A stretch of DNA of 53,979 nucleotides from Kofleriaceae bacterium (GCA_022842285.1 JALHPV010000007.1:1-53979); one strand, 5' to 3'. Shown: positions 15,643 to 25,967, numbered from the stretch's first letter. Notes: a model not told the origin generated them from the sequence alone. Translations and numbers: made by a program.

Positions 15643-17445
15643 TCAGGTCTGCGGTACGAGCTGGCGGAGCTGCCACGCTTGCAGATGCAGGTGGCGGCTC
15701 GTCGTGCGCGTCCGGCTGCGGAGCGCATCCCCCATCGCGGTCGCGCCCGCGATGAGAGCGATGATGTAGAGCGAGGCGGCGATGAGGATGCCGGCCTCGT
15801 GACCCGAGTAGGCGGGGGCGGTGAGCACGACGCCGGCCCCGTCCACGTGGAGGGTGCGGTCCACGATATCGAGGCGCTCGAGCACGAGCGGACCCATGGT
15901 CGCGAGCGTCATGAGGCCGCCGATCACGAAGGCGTGACTGAGGACGGAGAACCGCGGCGTGAGCGCGAGCGCCATCCCGAGCACGGCGGCCACCGCGGGC
16001 GCGACCATGACCGGCGAGAAGAGCAAGGCCGTCACGGTCACGAGCACGGTGTTGCCGAGGACGAGCAGGCCCGGGCGCGGCTGGCGCGAGCGATACGCGT
16101 GCACGCACATGCCGAGGTTCACGAGGAGGCTCACGCCCAGCGCGACGACGTGCCCCGGACTCTGCGGCGAGATCCAGAACACGAGTGGCAGGAACACGAG
16201 CGCGGTGACGATCGACCAGATGCCGGCCCACGAGTTCACGGTCGCGAGGTGCACTTCTTCCTGGCGGATCGCCTGCTCCACCTCCGGCGGCGTGGTGCGC
16301 GGCGGCTCGAGCATGAGCCGCCCCACGAGCTCGGCGGCCCCGGCGAGCGTCGGGTCGAGGGCGAGCGCAGCGGCGGATTCCCGGATCGCGATGCGACGCG
16401 AGGCCTCGGCGTCGACGGAGTGGAAGGCCGCGCGCGCGATCTCGAGGTGCTTCTTCGCGAGTCCGCGGCGCATCGCTAGATCGCGGTCGCCGTCGAGGAA
16501 GCGCTGCACGCGCTCGCCGAGCTCGCGGGCCGTCGGGCGGCTGCGACGGTCGCTCGCGGTCGCCTGGACGCAGAGCGCGTCGAGCTCGGGAGGAATCGTC
16601 CGGTCCGGCGCACGCACCGAGGGTCGCGCATCGACGCCCGCGATCGCGCTCTGGATGCCGTCGTAGCCGCGCGGATGCAGGGGCTCGCCCGAGAGCACCT
16701 CGAACAGGAGGCAGCCGAGGGTGTAGACGTCGGCGCGGCCATCGATGTCGCTGATGCCGCGGGCTTGCTCGGGGGCCATGAAGCCGGGCGTGCCAATGGC
16801 AGTGCCGGCGACGGTGGCATGCTCGCCGCTACTCGAGTCGACGTCAGCGAACTCACCGTCGTCCTCGCCGATGACCTTCGCCACACCCCAGTCGAGGACA
16901 TACACCTCGCCGAAGTCGCCGAGCATGATGTTCTCGGGCTTGAGATCGCGATGCACGATCCCGCGGACGTGCGCGAACTCGACGGCGATGCAGACGTCGG
17001 TGAAGGCGCGCAGCACGCGCTGGAGGGGCAGGGGAGCCATGATTGGATCGTCGGACGCATCCTCGAGGAGCTGGGCGAGCGTCACGCCCGTCAGCTTCTT
17101 CATCACGAAGTACGGCGAGCCATCCGTATCGCTCCCGATCTCGTGCACGGGCGGAATCGCGGGGTGCTCGAGGCGGCCCTGCACCGTCGCCTCGCGGAGG
17201 AAGCGCGCGATGGCGCGGGCCGACGGGTTCGCGGCTTTCATGCGCTTCACCGCCACGTCGCGGCCGATCTGTTCGTCGCGCGCGTTCATCACCTCGCCCA
17301 TGCCGCCCTTCCCGATGCGGCGCGCCACCCGGTAGCGGTTCGCGAGCAGGTCGCCGGTGGTCGCAGGTGGGCGGGCCACGACGTTGCGTTCGTCGATGGT
17401 AGGCGGCGCCTCGACGGTAGGCACCCCGGTGTCGTCGCGAGACAT
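15643..17445 (-). CDS. Ser/Thr protein kinase with C-terminal multi-TM domain (DWG-type)
   Basis: 600 aa. Kinase domain at residues 38-320: glycine loop IGKGGMGEV (44-52), VAVK Lys67, catalytic loop VHRDLKPEN with Asp167. The activation loop starts Asp185-Trp-Gly rather than DFG, and GTPGFMAPEQ is the P+1 region. A helical linker (about 330-420) leads to about six membrane segments (about 425-575). DWG occurs in some bacterial Hanks kinases and keeps the Mg-binding Asp, so activity is expected. Targets are unknown; the two coiled-coil proteins convergent to it are candidates by position only. A TATCCT box lies 6 nt before the ATG. Confidence 0.93.
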   Translation of the reverse strand: MSRDDTGVPTVEAPPTIDERNVVARPPATTGDLLANRYRVARRIGKGGMGEVMNARDEQIGRDVAVKRMKAANPSARAIARFLREATVQGRLEHPAIPPVHEIGSDTDGSPYFVMKKLTGVTLAQLLEDASDDPIMAPLPLQRVLRAFTDVCIAVEFAHVRGIVHRDLKPENIMLGDFGEVYVLDWGVAKVIGEDDGEFADVDSSSGEHATVAGTAIGTPGFMAPEQARGISDIDGRADVYTLGCLLFEVLSGEPLHPRGYDGIQSAIAGVDARPSVRAPDRTIPPELDALCVQATASDRRSRPTARELGERVQRFLDGDRDLAMRRGLAKKHLEIARAAFHSVDAEASRRIAIRESAAALALDPTLAGAAELVGRLMLEPPRTTPPEVEQAIRQEEVHLATVNSWAGIWSIVTALVFLPLVFWISPQSPGHVVALGVSLLVNLGMCVHAYRSRQPRPGLLVLGNTVLVTVTALLFSPVMVAPAVAAVLGMALALTPRFSVLSHAFVIGGLMTLATMGPLVLERLDIVDRTLHVDGAGVVLTAPAYSGHEAGILIAASLYIIALIAGATAMGDALRSRTRTTSRHLHLQAWQLRQLVPQT

Positions 17446-17451
17446 CCGGGG

Positions 17452-17457
17452 AGGATA
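17452..17457 (-). promoter_or_regulatory. -10 box TATCCT, 6 nt before ATG 17445
   Basis: TANNNT on the minus strand within the 18-bp gap to the next gene; predicts a leaderless kinase mRNA. Confidence 0.5.
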
Positions 17458-17463
17458 CTCCTG

Positions 17464-18960
17464 TCAGTCGACTTCGATGTACACGCCGCGCGCCGCGCCC
17501 GTCGCGTGGTCGATCGCGACCTTCACGTAGGCCCCGAGCCAGCGGCCCGTCACCACATCCACGCCCGGCAGATCCGGATCCGGCGTGACGATCGCCGTCT
17601 CGCGGAGCGCGCGGATCGATGCGACGTGCTCGGCGGGGGAGGCGGTCACGAGTTGCTCGTAGCTTCGGCCGAGCTCCGTGGCGCGGAAGTCGTGGCGCGC
17701 GAGCTCGGCGAGTAGCGCATCGGCCGCAGTCGCGCGCACGGTCGCGGCATCCGGGGCCGGCTCGGTCGGGTCGACGAGGTCGAGCGGATGCGCGACGACC
17801 GAGAGGAGCGCACCATCGACGGCCGTGCCGAGCGCGGCGGTGCGCGCGGTCGCGGTCAGGTACCAGCGACCGAAGAAGCCCTCGAGCCGCGACGCGATGG
17901 TCTGCTCCGCGCCGCCGACGAACTGCTCGACACGCGCGACGCCGACCAGCCCCGTTGCATCGGCCCGGAACGGCGCCGCCGCGATGCGCTCGACGCCCTG
18001 CGCGAAGGCCGCCTGGAACGTGACGTCATCGACGAACACGCCGATCTGCCGCGTACACGCGAGCACCTCCAGGGCTTCACCGCAGGGACCGAGATCCAGG
18101 CTGCCCTCGGGGAGGCTCTGGAGGCAGGCCTTCGTCGTCACTTCGCACGCGGGCCGCGGCCACCTCTCGTATGGATCGTCCGTCGTCATGCCGAGCTTCT
18201 TCACGGCCAGGCCGAGGCGCGCTTGCTTGGTGAGCGGAGCGCCGCTGGTGGGCACGGCCGCGAGCTCGAGACCCGTGCGGCCCCCGGCGATGGCGAACGC
18301 CGTGTCGGGGGCGAGATCGATCTGAAACGCGCGCGGACCGGTAAGGCGTACGTCGGTCAGCGCCTGGCCGTTCGTCACCACGGTGAGCGCGGCGAGGTCG
18401 ACGGTCGATGTTCCCTTCGCGCGGTACATCACCGTGCCGCCGACGACGATGGGCGTCAGCTCCGCCGTCAAATAGAGCTTGCTCGAGCCGGTGAACGACC
18501 CGAGTCGGGGGCGAACGACGACGCGCGACGTGATCGAATCCGGGCGATTTCCGCTCGCCGCGAAGTGAAGGCGCACGAACTGGTTCACGCCGTCCGCGAG
18601 CGTGCGCGCGGTATCGACGGGCCACGTGACCTCGAAGGTGCGCGCGCTCCGGATGGCGAAATCGCCGTACGGGTCGTCGATGATGAAGCCCATCCCCTCG
18701 GTGATCGAGCGGCTCGCGCGACCGCGCAGGACGAACAGGTCGCCGCCGGGGGCCTGACGGCGCGCGACCTCGCGGGTCACCCACAGCGACGTGTCACCCG
18801 CGCGCACGTACAGCTCGGTGTCGGCGTCTGCCTTGCCGTCGTCGTCGGGAGGCGCCTCGGCCTCGTCGTACTGGTCGGTCGCACCGGGATCGGCGCAGGC
18901 GGCGGCCAGGAGACCGGCGGCGAATAGACTGACCAGGCGGCGCATGGTGACGCGCCGCAT
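17464..18960 (-). CDS. large lipoprotein of unknown function
   Basis: 498 aa from ATG 18960 (MRRVTMRRLVSL); ATG 18945 is an equally good start. The signal peptide ends LLAAAC, then an acidic linker (DQYDEAEAPPDDDGKAD). The following ~250 residues look beta-rich, with repeated FxVTW, VVVRPRL and KLYLTAEL strands. They include two Cys-containing segments (PACEVTTKACLQ, GPCGEALEVLACTR) likely forming disulfides. Upstream reading beyond 18960 is low-complexity shadow. No family recognised. The promoter region faces the divergent kinase gene at 19055. Confidence 0.7.
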   Translation of the reverse strand: MRRVTMRRLVSLFAAGLLAAACADPGATDQYDEAEAPPDDDGKADADTELYVRAGDTSLWVTREVARRQAPGGDLFVLRGRASRSITEGMGFIIDDPYGDFAIRSARTFEVTWPVDTARTLADGVNQFVRLHFAASGNRPDSITSRVVVRPRLGSFTGSSKLYLTAELTPIVVGGTVMYRAKGTSTVDLAALTVVTNGQALTDVRLTGPRAFQIDLAPDTAFAIAGGRTGLELAAVPTSGAPLTKQARLGLAVKKLGMTTDDPYERWPRPACEVTTKACLQSLPEGSLDLGPCGEALEVLACTRQIGVFVDDVTFQAAFAQGVERIAAAPFRADATGLVGVARVEQFVGGAEQTIASRLEGFFGRWYLTATARTAALGTAVDGALLSVVAHPLDLVDPTEPAPDAATVRATAADALLAELARHDFRATELGRSYEQLVTASPAEHVASIRALRETAIVTPDPDLPGVDVVTGRWLGAYVKVAIDHATGAARGVYIEVD

Positions 18961-19040
18961 TGCAAGGGTGGCGCCGTTCCACCGTAGCGCCCAGAGGCAC
19001 CCTTGGCTCGCGAGGTGGCTACTCGAGCTGCCGGTCCTGG

Positions 19041-19046
19041 TAGGGT
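19041..19046 (+). promoter_or_regulatory. -10 box TAGGGT, 8 nt before GTG 19055
   Basis: TANNNT hexamer that supports the GTG at 19055 as the translation start of the second kinase rather than the much longer upstream open frame. Confidence 0.45.
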
Positions 19047-19054
19047 CGAGCTCC

Positions 19055-20848
<1,794 letters not shown>

Positions 20849-20901
20849 GCTCATCGAGACCGTCGGGCCGCGGCGGCGCGACGGCCTCGGGGCTCCTGGG
20901 G

Positions 20902-20907
20902 TAGTAT
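20902..20907 (+). promoter_or_regulatory. -10 box TAGTAT, 8 nt before ATG 20916
   Basis: TANNNT hexamer directly before the GAF-GGDEF gene; identical to the box at 2694. Confidence 0.5.
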
Positions 20908-20915
20908 CGGGAGCA

Positions 20916-21773
20916 ATGGCACCGAGCGCTGATCGTCTGCTGGCAGTGATCGAGCTGCAGAACGCGATTGCTGCGACCGGGCTCGTCGGCGACGACGTGA
21001 TGATCCTCGTCTGCGAGCGAGCCGCACAGATCACGGGGGCCGATGCCGCCGCCGTGCTCCTGACCGAGGGCGCCGAGCTCACCATCCGGGCCGCGTTCCC
21101 GCGCGTCGCGCCGGGCGGCCGCGTCACCCGTCCGGCGATGGGCTACAAGACCGACGACGCGCTCGGCGTACCGCTCCTCTACGGTGAGAGCGCGGTGGGG
21201 GTGCTCGAGGTGACGGCGAAGCAGGCGCGCGCGTTCACCGACGATGACGCCGACACGCTGAAGCTCCTGGCGCAGGTCATCGCGATCGCGCTCCACCGCG
21301 CGTACACGTTCCCGCGCCCGCCGCAGGACACGCTGCACGATCCACTCACCGGGTTCGGGAATCGGCGCGCGTTCGACGAGCGCCTGCAGGCCGAGCTCAC
21401 CCGTGACAAGCGGTATGGCCATTCGTTCTCCCTCGCGCTGCTCGATCTCGCGGGCCTCGAGGCGGCCGTGGATCGTCAGGGGCAGGTCGCGGGCGACGAG
21501 GCCCTGCGCGAGGTCTCACGCGTCCTGAAGAAGCATACGCGCGCGATCGATGCCTGCTTCCGGATCGGCCCCGACGACTTCGCGCTCGTCATGCCTGGCA
21601 CCTCCCTCGAGGGGGCGAAGGTCGTGGCCGATCGCTGCCGCTCGCACATCGAGGACGCCAAGCTGCTTGGCGGGTCCATCCGTCCTGCCTTTGGTGCCGT
21701 CGAGGCGCAGCAGGAAGCGGCCGAGGACCTGATGGAGCGGGCGCGCGTCGCGATGAAGGCCAGCGCTGCCTGA
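20916..21773 (+). CDS. GAF-GGDEF protein with degenerate active site
   Basis: 285 aa. The N-terminal GAF domain (about 8-130) has LLAVIELQNAIAA and GVPLLYGESAVGVLEV. The GGDEF domain (about 138-280) begins normally with DPLTGFGNRRAFDERL. The catalytic loop, however, reads RIGPDDFALVMPG, with GPDDF in place of GGDEF. The upstream metal-binding segment is LLDLAGLEAAVD instead of the usual 'DIDhFKxIND'. With the second Gly replaced by Pro, diguanylate cyclase activity is unlikely; binding GTP or acting as a protein switch is more plausible. No RxxD inhibitory site is evident. It may be functionally linked to the kinase just upstream. Confidence 0.88.
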   Translation: MAPSADRLLAVIELQNAIAATGLVGDDVMILVCERAAQITGADAAAVLLTEGAELTIRAAFPRVAPGGRVTRPAMGYKTDDALGVPLLYGESAVGVLEVTAKQARAFTDDDADTLKLLAQVIAIALHRAYTFPRPPQDTLHDPLTGFGNRRAFDERLQAELTRDKRYGHSFSLALLDLAGLEAAVDRQGQVAGDEALREVSRVLKKHTRAIDACFRIGPDDFALVMPGTSLEGAKVVADRCRSHIEDAKLLGGSIRPAFGAVEAQQEAAEDLMERARVAMKASAA

Positions 21774-21779
21774 CCCAGG

Positions 21780-21785
21780 TAGGAT
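21780..21785 (+). promoter_or_regulatory. -10 box TAGGAT, 6 nt before ATG 21792
   Basis: TANNNT hexamer inside the 18-bp gap between the GGDEF gene and the lipoprotein gene. Confidence 0.5.
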
Positions 21786-21791
21786 GCGCCC

Positions 21792-22649
21792 ATGTGGCGC
21801 GTAGGCCTGCTCGCTCTGGTGCTGGTGGCGTGCGGTGACGACGGCACGCCCGATGACGGCGCGACCGATGCCTCGACCGACGACGTCGCGGACGATGCTG
21901 ACGACACCGCCGATGAGGGCGCGGGCGACGACGCCGAGCCGACGCAGTTCGGATCGGTCTCCATCCAGAGCTACGACGCCATGAACAGCCCGGGGACGCC
22001 GACGCGGGGCGGCTCCGCGGGGGCGAGCTTCTACACGAGCGGTGAGACGTGCCCGGTCATGGAGACGATCGGGCCGTGCGACGTGGTGATGTGCTCGTTC
22101 ACGTCGACGGGCCCCATGTCTGCGGGGGCCATCACCGTGACCGGTGCGCAGCGACCGATCACGCTCGCCACGGGGGGCGACGGGACCTACGCCCTGTTCC
22201 AGTCGACCACGCCGCTCTACGCGGGTGGCGAGACGATCACGTTCGCCGCTGCCGGGGCCGCCGTCCCGGCCTTCGAGGTGGCGCTCACGGCGCCCCGGGA
22301 GGTGCGCATCACCTCACCCGCCGAGCCTGCCGCGGTGCTCGCGATCACGCGGTCGCGCGATCTGAGCCTGACGTGGACCGGCGGCACCACGGGGCGCCTG
22401 CAGGTCGTGCTCTACGGGCCCGGTCAGGGCGCGACGAGCCTGTTCTGCCGCTTCGCTGCCGACGCGGGGACCGGGACGATTCCGACCGCCGCGCTGGCGA
22501 TGCTGGAAGCGGGGCAGGGCGCGTTCGCCATGGCGACGATCGCTCTCGCGGAGGTCGAGGCCGGTGACTGGCTCGTGCAGGCATCGGCATACACGAATGC
22601 GGTGTGGCCCGACGAGTCGCTCGTGAGCGGGGGGACCGCGATCGAATAG
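21792..22649 (+). CDS. lipoprotein with extreme Asp-rich linker
   Basis: 285 aa. The signal MWRVGLLALVLVAC (lipobox LVAC) is followed by a roughly 35-residue linker that is over one third Asp/Glu (GDDGTPDDGATDASTDDVAD...). The mature domain of about 230 residues looks like one or two beta-sandwich units (FGSVSIQSYDA, GAITVTGAQRPITL, LSLTWTGGTTGRLQVVLYG, WLVQASAY), with cysteines at TCPVME, GPCDVVMC and FCRF. No catalytic motif is seen. It is a surface or periplasmic lipoprotein of unknown role, and the acidic linker recurs in other lipoproteins of this window. Confidence 0.72.
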   Translation: MWRVGLLALVLVACGDDGTPDDGATDASTDDVADDADDTADEGAGDDAEPTQFGSVSIQSYDAMNSPGTPTRGGSAGASFYTSGETCPVMETIGPCDVVMCSFTSTGPMSAGAITVTGAQRPITLATGGDGTYALFQSTTPLYAGGETITFAAAGAAVPAFEVALTAPREVRITSPAEPAAVLAITRSRDLSLTWTGGTTGRLQVVLYGPGQGATSLFCRFAADAGTGTIPTAALAMLEAGQGAFAMATIALAEVEAGDWLVQASAYTNAVWPDESLVSGGTAIE

Positions 22650-22704
22650 CGGCGGGTTCTATCGGCCGGGGCCGTGGCAGAGAGCTGGAGCGACGAGCTA
22701 TACG

Positions 22705-23409
22705 ATGCGTATGCAAGCACTGCGCTGGACGATGATCTCGATGTTGGCAGGCACCACGCTGCTCGCGGCCTGCGGCAAGAAGCAGGATGAGAGCGCCCCG
22801 AAGGAGTCGCCCAAGACGGGCGGAGACACGGGCGGGGCCAAGGAGGCCAAGCCCGCGGGCGGTCCCGACTTCAGCAAGTGGGACGTCGCTGGCAAGAAGA
22901 AGGCGTGGACGGGCTCGTGGGTCGCGAAGGACAACGGCTCGTGGCAGGCCTGGACCGTCGGCGCCGACGGCAAGATCCAGGCGCAGGAGGGCGAGGAGGC
23001 CAAGACCTTCACCCTCGAGGTCGAGGCGCCCTGCTACGCGTACTTCGCGAACGACAAGGGGATGAAGTTCCCGCATCCGTTCACCGTCCTCGCCGACGGC
23101 AAGATCAGGACGAGCGGGTCGGGCGGCGGCTATCGCAAGGGCACCGACGCGATCTTCTGCGACGGCTCCGGCAAGTTCTACGAGCTCGTCGGCGGCACGT
23201 GCACGGTCTGGGAGGACGACTTCGGCAAGTGGAAGTCGGCCCCGGGCGACTGCAGCATCACGGGCGACGTGTTCAAGCATGCCGATCCGAACGGCGGCGA
23301 GTTCAAGATCGAGGGCGACGCGATCATCGCCGGCTCCAACCCGACCGAGTCGTTCGCGGATCACGAAGCCGCAAAGACGGCCGCGGCCGCGAAGAACGCC
23401 GCGAAGTAG
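22705..23409 (+). CDS. lipoprotein of unknown function (Lys/Gly-rich, beta domain)
   Basis: 234 aa (ATG 22705; ATG 22711 is also possible and sits 6 nt after a TATACG box). The signal ends TTLLAAC, then a Lys/Pro/Gly linker rather than an acidic one. The mature domain repeats short Trp/Gly strands (WDVAGKKKAWTGSWVAKDNGSWQAW) split around GADGKIQ and DGKIRTSG. It has four cysteines (CYAYFAN, FCDGSG, GTCTVW, GDCSITG) likely in two disulfides. The tail is Ala/Lys-rich. I recognise no family. Downstream lies the tRNA-Cys on the opposite strand. Confidence 0.7.
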   Translation: MRMQALRWTMISMLAGTTLLAACGKKQDESAPKESPKTGGDTGGAKEAKPAGGPDFSKWDVAGKKKAWTGSWVAKDNGSWQAWTVGADGKIQAQEGEEAKTFTLEVEAPCYAYFANDKGMKFPHPFTVLADGKIRTSGSGGGYRKGTDAIFCDGSGKFYELVGGTCTVWEDDFGKWKSAPGDCSITGDVFKHADPNGGEFKIEGDAIIAGSNPTESFADHEAAKTAAAAKNAAK

Positions 23410-23414
23410 CCAGC

Positions 23415-23443
23415 AAAGAAAAACCCCGCCGTTACCGACGGGG
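23415..23443 (-). terminator. rho-independent terminator of the tRNA-Cys transcript
   Basis: On the minus strand an 8-bp stem CCCCGTCG-GTAA-CGGCGGGG (one G-T pair, GNRA-type loop, 23424-23443) is followed by TTTTTCTTT (23415-23423). It starts 7 nt after the tRNA 3' end. Confidence 0.85.
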
Positions 23444-23450
23444 TGATTCG

Positions 23451-23522
23451 AGGAGCCACCCGGATTTGAACCGGGGAATGATGGTTTTGCAGACCATTGC
23501 CTTACCACTTGGCGATGGCTCC
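23451..23522 (-). tRNA. tRNA-Cys (anticodon GCA)
   Basis: 72 nt on the minus strand. The acceptor stem is GGAGCCA/TGGCTCC with discriminator U, the normal identity base for tRNA-Cys. The anticodon loop is CTGCAAA with GCA at 23488-23490. The T arm contains GGTTCAAATCC. CCA is not encoded, so it must be added enzymatically. A canonical terminator follows at once. Confidence 0.95.
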
Positions 23523-23591
23523 AGCGGGGGAAACTTCTAGCACGGTCGCGCGGTCCGCGGAACCGCTTTCGGCCGCGTCGTGCGGGCGCTT

Positions 23592-24188
23592 TCACGCGAG
23601 CTGGGCCAGCGGGCCGGGGCACTCCTGCTTGAGCTTGCAGCCCGTGCATGGGCCACCGGTCCAGATCTCCTCGTAGAGCGCCTGGATCTGGTCGAGCATG
23701 GGGCCGTCGTCGGTCACGATGCCGAGCTCGAAGTTGCGGCGCCCGGTGCCTTTCGCCCCGAGGCCGGCGCCGGTCCAGTTCGCACTGCCAAGGTAGAGCA
23801 GCGAGCCATCGACGATCACGGTCTTCAGGTGCACGCGCGGACAGCGCCGCAGTTGCAGGCCGCCGCCGACGAGGCGGGGATGCGCCTGGAGCTCCTCGCG
23901 GAAGGGGCCCGAGGGCATCTCGGCGTGGAGGAGCCGGAGCTCGACGCCGCGGCGCGCGAGGTCATCGAGGATGCCAAGGATCGAGACGTACGAGGTTCGC
24001 GAGAGCGTGCGGCGTCGGCCGGGACGGGCGCGCGCATCTTCGACGAGGAGGGCTTTGACGTTGGCGGTCGCGATCCAGACGCTCGTGTGGGCGGCCCGCA
24101 CGGCCTCGATCACGCGCTCGTAGTGACCGCGGCCTCCCACGAGCTCCAGCGAAACGGGGCGAGCGGGGGCCACGAGGTCCACGGACAT
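23592..24188 (-). CDS. phospholipase D-like protein with a single HKD motif
   Basis: 198 aa from ATG 24188; the longer frame to 24356 runs into the divergent gene and lacks coding character. One HKD motif is clear, HLKTVIVDGSLLYLGSANWT (H-x-K-x4-D). Members of this size, such as Nuc-type endonucleases, act as dimers with one motif per subunit. No signal peptide is seen, so a cytoplasmic nuclease or phosphodiesterase is likely. The C-terminus has a Cys cluster (CTGCKLKQEC) with another Cys just before the HKD motif (RRCPRVHLK), perhaps a metal site. It follows the tRNA-Cys gene in transcription order. Confidence 0.78.
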   Translation of the reverse strand: MSVDLVAPARPVSLELVGGRGHYERVIEAVRAAHTSVWIATANVKALLVEDARARPGRRRTLSRTSYVSILGILDDLARRGVELRLLHAEMPSGPFREELQAHPRLVGGGLQLRRCPRVHLKTVIVDGSLLYLGSANWTGAGLGAKGTGRRNFELGIVTDDGPMLDQIQALYEEIWTGGPCTGCKLKQECPGPLAQLA

Positions 24189-24331
24189 CGAGGGATCGTC
24201 GTCGCTACCAGAGGCCGGGCAAGTTTTCAGGAGCGCGAGCGCAACCCCCGTTCGCGGCGGCGGATCGACTCGCCAGGGGGCGCATAGTTTCGCGGACCTG
24301 CCGTGGCGGGGTGATTGCACTCGGAGCTGGC

Positions 24332-25873
24332 ATGCGATGGTTAGTGGCGGCCGCACTGGTCACCGGCTGTGCCACCGAGCCGAGTCCCGAGGGCGGACGC
24401 CCCGACGGTGACTGGTTCGAGCTGGAGCCCGGCCTTTTCGTCCCCCTGACGTTCGACGGCAAGGCCGACCTCCCGAATGCGCAATTCTCTGCACGACCGC
24501 TCGATACGAGTGGCTACCGCGCGATCGCCGACAAGTTCATCGCCGCCGGCATGGACGTGAAGGTCGTGCCGGAGGTCGTCGCCGGCTACACGTGGCCGCT
24601 CTCCGATTCGCGCGTGGTGCTGAACCGCCAGGGCACGCCCATTCGCCTCGGCTACGAGGTCTACGAGCACACCGGGCTCGACATCATCCGGCTCGCGGAG
24701 ACCGAGAGCTCGGTCGTGCGCGCTCCGACGACGGGGACGGCGATCATCACCGACTGGGCCGGCGACCAGTGGTACCCGCACGGCGACTATTCGACCGTCA
24801 TCTCGATCTGGGATCCGCGCACGCATCACATCGTGCAGCTCATGCACGTGGAGGTGGATCCGACCCTGCCGAAGGGGCGGCCGTTCGAGGTGCAGAAGGG
24901 GCAGTTCGTCGGCGAGCTGGCCGACATCTTCATCCCGGGCGGGATGCACACGCACGTGAACGTGATCGATGCGGAGACCTTCACGCTGATCGACCCGGTG
25001 ACGGTGATGGCGCAGTACGGAGACACGACGCCGCCCACGATCGGCGAGGTGTACGTGCTCGACGCCGCGACCCAGCGTTCACCGTCGCTGCAGACGGGCC
25101 CCCTCGACCTCGTCATCACCGCGCACGACCGCGATGACCAGTCCCCGCGCAACCTCGAGATCGAGAGCATCGCATACACGGCGACGGACCAGCATGGCGT
25201 GGAGCTGGCGAAGCTCGAGCGCTGCAAGCTCGACGATGCGTTCTCGACGCTCGTGCACGACTGGTCGGTCAGCTCGTCGACGATCCGGCTCATCGACTTC
25301 GGCAACGCGAGTGCGCAGTTCACCGGCTTCTGGCCGAGCTCGGATCTCGGAAACCCGGAGCGGGTGTTCCGGTACGCCGTGACGAACCTCCAGCAGGGCG
25401 AGGCCGGCTGCGCGGTCGTCGCCCAGGATGCCGACGGCCAGCTCGCCATCACCGACGAGATCACGGAGCTGCGCGTCCACGTCGAGATGTGGGACCCGCG
25501 GGGCAATCAGGCCACGCAGGACATCGTGCTGACGCGTTCGACTCCGAGCTTCATCGGCGATGCCTGCGAGACCGATGCCCAATGCGGCTTCACGGTGCGT
25601 AGCGGCGAGGCCGGGCGCTGCCACCCGGCCGGCTTCTGCACGGTGACGTGTGCGGGGCCCTGCGATGATCTGACGGGGCGCGCACCGACGTTCTGCATCG
25701 CCGACGAGACGAAGCCCGATGCGGGCATTTGCGTCGCGAAGGCGCATGCCGTCAACGAGCTGTGCGCCTCCCTGCCAGGCACCGAGAATCTCGAGCTCGC
25801 GCGGTTTGTCGGCGCCTCGGGATCCCAGAGCGGTAGCGCGCAGGTCTGTGCGCCCGCTCGCGCCGAGCCGTGA
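24332..25873 (+). CDS. lipoprotein with M23-like (LytM) peptidase fold
   Basis: 513 aa from ATG 24332 (ATG 24311 is an alternative). The signal is WLVAAALVTGC. Residues about 95-225 match the M23 layout. A YEVYEHTGLDI segment gives the H-x3-D zinc pair, followed by APTTGTAIITDW and a YSTVISIWD strand. LMHVEVD and GGMHTHVNV then supply the H-x-H-like site. The remaining 280 residues contain beta domains and a C-terminal disulfide-rich region (CETDAQCGF, CHPAGFCTVTCAGPCDD), like that in the small lipoprotein at 2707. The family cuts peptidoglycan peptides or regulates amidases. Retention of activity is plausible but not certain. Confidence 0.72.
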   Translation: MRWLVAAALVTGCATEPSPEGGRPDGDWFELEPGLFVPLTFDGKADLPNAQFSARPLDTSGYRAIADKFIAAGMDVKVVPEVVAGYTWPLSDSRVVLNRQGTPIRLGYEVYEHTGLDIIRLAETESSVVRAPTTGTAIITDWAGDQWYPHGDYSTVISIWDPRTHHIVQLMHVEVDPTLPKGRPFEVQKGQFVGELADIFIPGGMHTHVNVIDAETFTLIDPVTVMAQYGDTTPPTIGEVYVLDAATQRSPSLQTGPLDLVITAHDRDDQSPRNLEIESIAYTATDQHGVELAKLERCKLDDAFSTLVHDWSVSSSTIRLIDFGNASAQFTGFWPSSDLGNPERVFRYAVTNLQQGEAGCAVVAQDADGQLAITDEITELRVHVEMWDPRGNQATQDIVLTRSTPSFIGDACETDAQCGFTVRSGEAGRCHPAGFCTVTCAGPCDDLTGRAPTFCIADETKPDAGICVAKAHAVNELCASLPGTENLELARFVGASGSQSGSAQVCAPARAEP

Positions 25874-25955
25874 CGGGGAGTCAGGAGCTCGTGGGAGTCG
25901 GACGCCTCGGAACTGAAAGCGGCGATTGACAGGGGCTGCAACCCGCGCGGAGCGA

Positions 25956-25961
25956 TAGGCT
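25956..25961 (+). promoter_or_regulatory. -10 box TAGGCT, 6 nt before GTG 25968
   Basis: TANNNT hexamer that also fixes the GTG as the start of the flavoprotein, which begins MEFDLCVIGAGPAG. Confidence 0.5.
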
Positions 25962-25967
25962 TGCCCC

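Noticed and set aside
18791-19054. Upstream extension of the second kinase
   Set aside because: It overlaps the divergent lipoprotein signal region. GTG 19055 has a -10 box and gives a normal kinase N-terminus.
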